From contig CM040763.1 of the NCBI GenBank assembly GCA_022829145.1, forward strand, positions 12,323,141-12,387,140: 64,000 nucleotides of DNA, in the 5' to 3' direction. A program made the position numbers and the translations under genes. The notes under the pieces were generated by a model. The model had not been told where the DNA came from, made no database searches, and saw only the letters and a list, made by a program, of their open reading frames with translations. Positions within the stretch are counted from its first letter, which is position 1. The number at the start of each line of letters is the position of its first letter. Origin of the DNA: Albula goreensis. Lineage: Eukaryota; Chordata; Actinopteri; Albuliformes; Albulidae. Positions 60,795 to 64,000 of this stretch are shown piece by piece.

Positions 60795-63050
60795 GGAGAC
60801 AAGAACATTTACTTACAAAAAGTACTTCTATTACATCATTTGTCTGTTTTAATATTGATGTTTTGTTCATGTATTTAAAATTCAGTGCATTATCTTTCAA
60901 AACATCATAAATAGACAATAAAACTAAACAATATTCCCAATTACTAGAACATTCCATTAGTTAGGAAACCCTTTAAAATGAACTGTTTGCCCAAGAGCTT
61001 TGGAAGCATTCATATTTCCCTTTCAGAAGACATCCAGACACTCTGGCACTTAATATTCCCCAATACCGTGACTGCGAAGAGTACAGGAATGTTAATCACG
61101 TTGGCTGTTGCAGTCTGATATTTGAAGTGACACTCGGTACATGTTAAACACATGCAGATCCTTTCAGAGGCATTGAATTTTCTCTTTATGATAATTTATT
61201 TCACAGTAATGATGAGTGTTACTTAAGCCGGCATGTGCATGTGGGTTATGGGGCGTCTTCTTCAGAGTTCAGCAACTTCTTCAACATTGCTTTGAAAAGG
61301 TACCCCGCTATTTTATTTTACATTAATATTACAGTGTAAGCCTTATGTTACTTTCATACTTACTTTCATGGCCTTATGACCATGTCAATTTAAGAATACG
61401 AAGTTTCTTCTATCTAGATTCTTTTTTGTCTTTTTGTTGAAAAAAAAAAACAACAATGTTGGGCTATTTTGTTTTTAAATCTGGAATATGGAGTTGATGT
61501 TATATGCTCACATTTAGGTAACATACACTGACGCAGTGGACACTCTTAACAGACAGAAATACCAACATTTTAAATCAAATGTTTGCTAACATTTGATTTA
61601 ATAAAATAATCATTTATAAAATGCTAGGGGTGTACCAGCTTGTCAAAAAAAAAATACTAAAACAACAATGTTCTACTAAATGTTGTCCAGTCAATAATTG
61701 TGTTTAAGTTACTCTTTTGTTCAAAGGGGGCTGTGGTCATGTTTTATGTATTGAAAAGTCTAAAATGTGGGAGGTGGCTAAATTTTGGTGTGGAAAAATT
61801 GTCATTGAAAGTACCAATCAGTACTTGTAGCTCTTCTCCATATTTTAATTGACAGCTGTCAGCTTGTTACAAACAAACCTTTTGCTTTAGTACTTGCTTC
61901 CCTGTCCCTGAAATAATTGTGTTGGACCAGACCAAGGAAATCAAGTATAGTATTGATGTAAACTAAATACAGGCTAATGGAAACTGTCATACTTATTCAT
62001 AAACAATTTCTTTGAACTGAAGTTTTGAATTGAGTCTGCACATGGGCTTAGTTTCAGTTCGCGTTAACACTGTATGTAGAATCAATCAAATAAATAATGC
62101 AGATGGAAGATTGACTCTTTTGGGAAGAACTCATTTCCTGGATTCTTGCTGCCCTCCATGCCATCGGAAGCAGCCCTGGAGTACATGTTGAGAGAAACAT
62201 AGTGAAAAAGAGATTAGCAATGGGATTCTTGAAGTGTTTTCATAAAGTATGGGGTAAAACTCATCTGCCATAATTTTAAGGAAAATGTGCTTGAAATATG
62301 TATTAACAATCAGTTTATGCCCCTAACAGCTAATTAACAAATAATCAAGATACATTATCATTCTGTAGCCTATTTAGTTTTTCTTATGACTCCTCTCTGA
62401 CAAAAAAAGAGGTATGAATATAGCAATAGTCCTTATCTAGCTATGATAGATATGGGCAAATAATAAGATCAAGTAACACAGTAACAGTTCAATAGTAAAG
62501 CATACTATCAATGAACTGAAGATATAATTAAAAATCAAAACAGTAATAAATGTTATAAATTATGTTATCATTTTACATACATTTTTACATAGATTTAAAA
62601 GACTGTAGTCAATAAGGATATCACATAAGTAACTCTCCTATATTTAATTGATTTAATTGTTTGTTTACTTTGTTTATTTAAACGGATGCACTGCATGCAA
62701 GGTTTCTAGCTGATGCTAATTTGCAAACCCTGATATAAAGAGTATAATGTCTTCAACTCTTTTAGATCTTATAATTGTATTGCATCAGGACATGGTCATG
62801 GTGAAGGCAGACAAGAGTACTGGATTTAGGTGAAATGTATCCGGTGTGCAAATACGACTGATAGATAAGAACAGTTAGTATTACCTAAAAGCAAAGTCAA
62901 TTAGTAACCACACTGAAAATCTCCCCAAAATTAAAATACTTGTCACAGCCCTTAATTACTGCATTTTGTCTGTATAGAAACCTAATTAAAACCAAAAGGT
63001 GCACTTGCAACAGTATATACAATACTCTGTTCATGTACGATTTCTTAATG
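60795..63050. other. AT-rich noncoding
   Basis: Mostly AT filler. 61010-61150 is slightly more complex, with CpG. TAGGGGTGTACCAGC near 61625 is a short fragment resembling the repeat near 14727. No gene. Confidence 0.5.
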
Positions 63051-63054
63051 AGCA

Positions 63055-63570
63055 GTATCACTAAGTAAAGATTTCATTTTCACGTGCAGTCGACCACATG
63101 GAGAGAGACATCAGCTTGAAGAGGCAGCTGGTCCACGGTCTGTAATCGGAATGAGGCCCATTCAGGATAATGACAAGACTCACAAAGGAGTCATTGAGGG
63201 CCAGGAGAAAAGACTCTGTCATAGTAATGTGGAGATGGAAGATGGGCTGCTTATCAAATTCATTTGGAATACATGCATCGGTATCATGTAGCAAAGGATG
63301 TTGGGGAAAAAAATATAGATTGCAGGCGTGATCTAAGTGAGACAGATGGGGGAAAACATTCTTTGTCCCTGATTTGTGCCTCAGCTGATGCCATCTTTGG
63401 GTACCAGTGCTGATTTGAGAACAGCCTGCTTGGACCGCCCTAAGTTATTGGCATGTGAGAAAGGGGGCAAAATCCCTTAATGATTAGCACTCAGCTAATG
63501 ACTTTCTCTTGGCGGTATTCATCCATGACAGAGCTAACAAGCTTCTAGACATACAAATTCACTACAAAAG
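63055..63570. promoter_or_regulatory. Candidate conserved noncoding element
   Basis: A complex block with balanced composition and TTAATGATTAGCACTCAGC near 63478. A 77-codon minus frame crosses its left half but has no domain and no splice pairing. Enhancer-like by texture. Confidence 0.38.
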
Positions 63571-63574
63571 GACA

Positions 63575-64000
63575 AGGACCTCACATGCTTTGGGTACTTT
63601 CAAAACATAACATCATAGTCATTTTTATAGTAGTAACATTTTGGAATGAAAATTGCATATTTTTTTCAACAAACATTTTAAGTAACAATTGTGGTGACAA
63701 AAATAAGTATTTATATTTTAAGCATTTAAAATACTCCCATCCAGATCCCCTTCACAACTACATTCTTATATACAATGAATTTATATTTTACTGAAGCCAT
63801 TTAGATTAAGTACCGTACTTAATGGTCAAGTCATGTTTTGGAACTGAATCTGCAGCATCTATGTTACAAGACCAGTTCACTATGCATTATGCAAAACTGC
63901 CAACGCTGTCCAGGATAATCTTACATTTTAATTATAAGATTTGCTTCTACAGCCCATTGACGTTGTGCATTGTTTGACCCATCTTGTGCCATTTGTGGGC
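63575..64000. other. AT-rich noncoding, window end
   Basis: AT-rich filler to the edge of the window; nothing is recognised. Confidence 0.55.

Noticed and set aside
1-64000. CRISPR arrays, operons or phage-type systems
   Set aside because: No regularly spaced identical repeats with unique spacers, no clustered long ORFs and no bacterial signals. Base composition and microsatellites are vertebrate-like.
1-64000. Intact retrotransposons, DNA transposons or endogenous viral genes
   Set aside because: No reading frame with reverse transcriptase, integrase, transposase or viral structural character was seen in any frame.

Overview
The window looks like noncoding DNA from a vertebrate nuclear genome, most likely a ray-finned fish. 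It is AT-rich and CpG-depleted and carries many long CA/GT microsatellites and poly-T runs. There are no operons, no Shine-Dalgarno sites and no dense ORFs. Only a few degenerate stretches could come from mobile elements, and no reverse transcriptase or transposase reading frame is visible. The species assignment is inference from texture and was not tested by alignment.

No complete gene was found. The best gene evidence is one short candidate first coding exon on the minus strand (17678-17847). It has a strong start context, a signal peptide and a perfect CAG|GTAAGT donor; any later exons would lie at lower coordinates. Weaker exon-like pieces are at 13313-13492 (+, strong acceptor), 50061-50292 (+, glutamine-rich coiled-coil-like, frame-disrupted), 40038-40140 (-), 33782-34300 (+, the longest open frame) and 2137-2170 (-, microexon-like). 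None could be named.

The dominant structure is a string of complex, relatively GC-richer blocks of roughly 200-950 bp set in AT-rich filler. They lie near 1.1, 2.5-3.2, 4.7-5.3, 6.2-6.7, 12.5-13.2, 13.6-14.2, 19.0-19.9, 22.5-23.2, 24.4-24.9, 26.0, 27.2-27.6, 31.2-31.7, 34.6-35.6, 37.1-37.6, 41.9-42.5, 43.7, 46.8-47.5, 48.3-48.7, 49.3-49.8, 50.9-51.4, 52.0-52.4, 54.4-54.9, 58.6-58.9, 60.6-60.8 and 63.1-63.6 kb. They are rich in homeodomain cores (TAATTA, TGATTA), POU octamers and palindromes, and lack long reading frames. This is the usual texture of conserved noncoding enhancers in a gene desert or giant intron next to a developmental regulator. Conservation itself could not be tested here.

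The most distinctive observation is a diverged direct duplication of about 240 bp (2491-2725 and 2932-3174), about 440 bp apart, which looks like a tandemly duplicated regulatory element. Other distinctive features are a five-copy 48-bp minisatellite (11151-11371), three CTCF-like sites (1803, 7581 and 47052), a perfect 22-bp homeodomain palindrome (30714-30735), a CpG-bearing anomalous block (44690-45900) and a GC-rich block of unknown origin (47755-48260).
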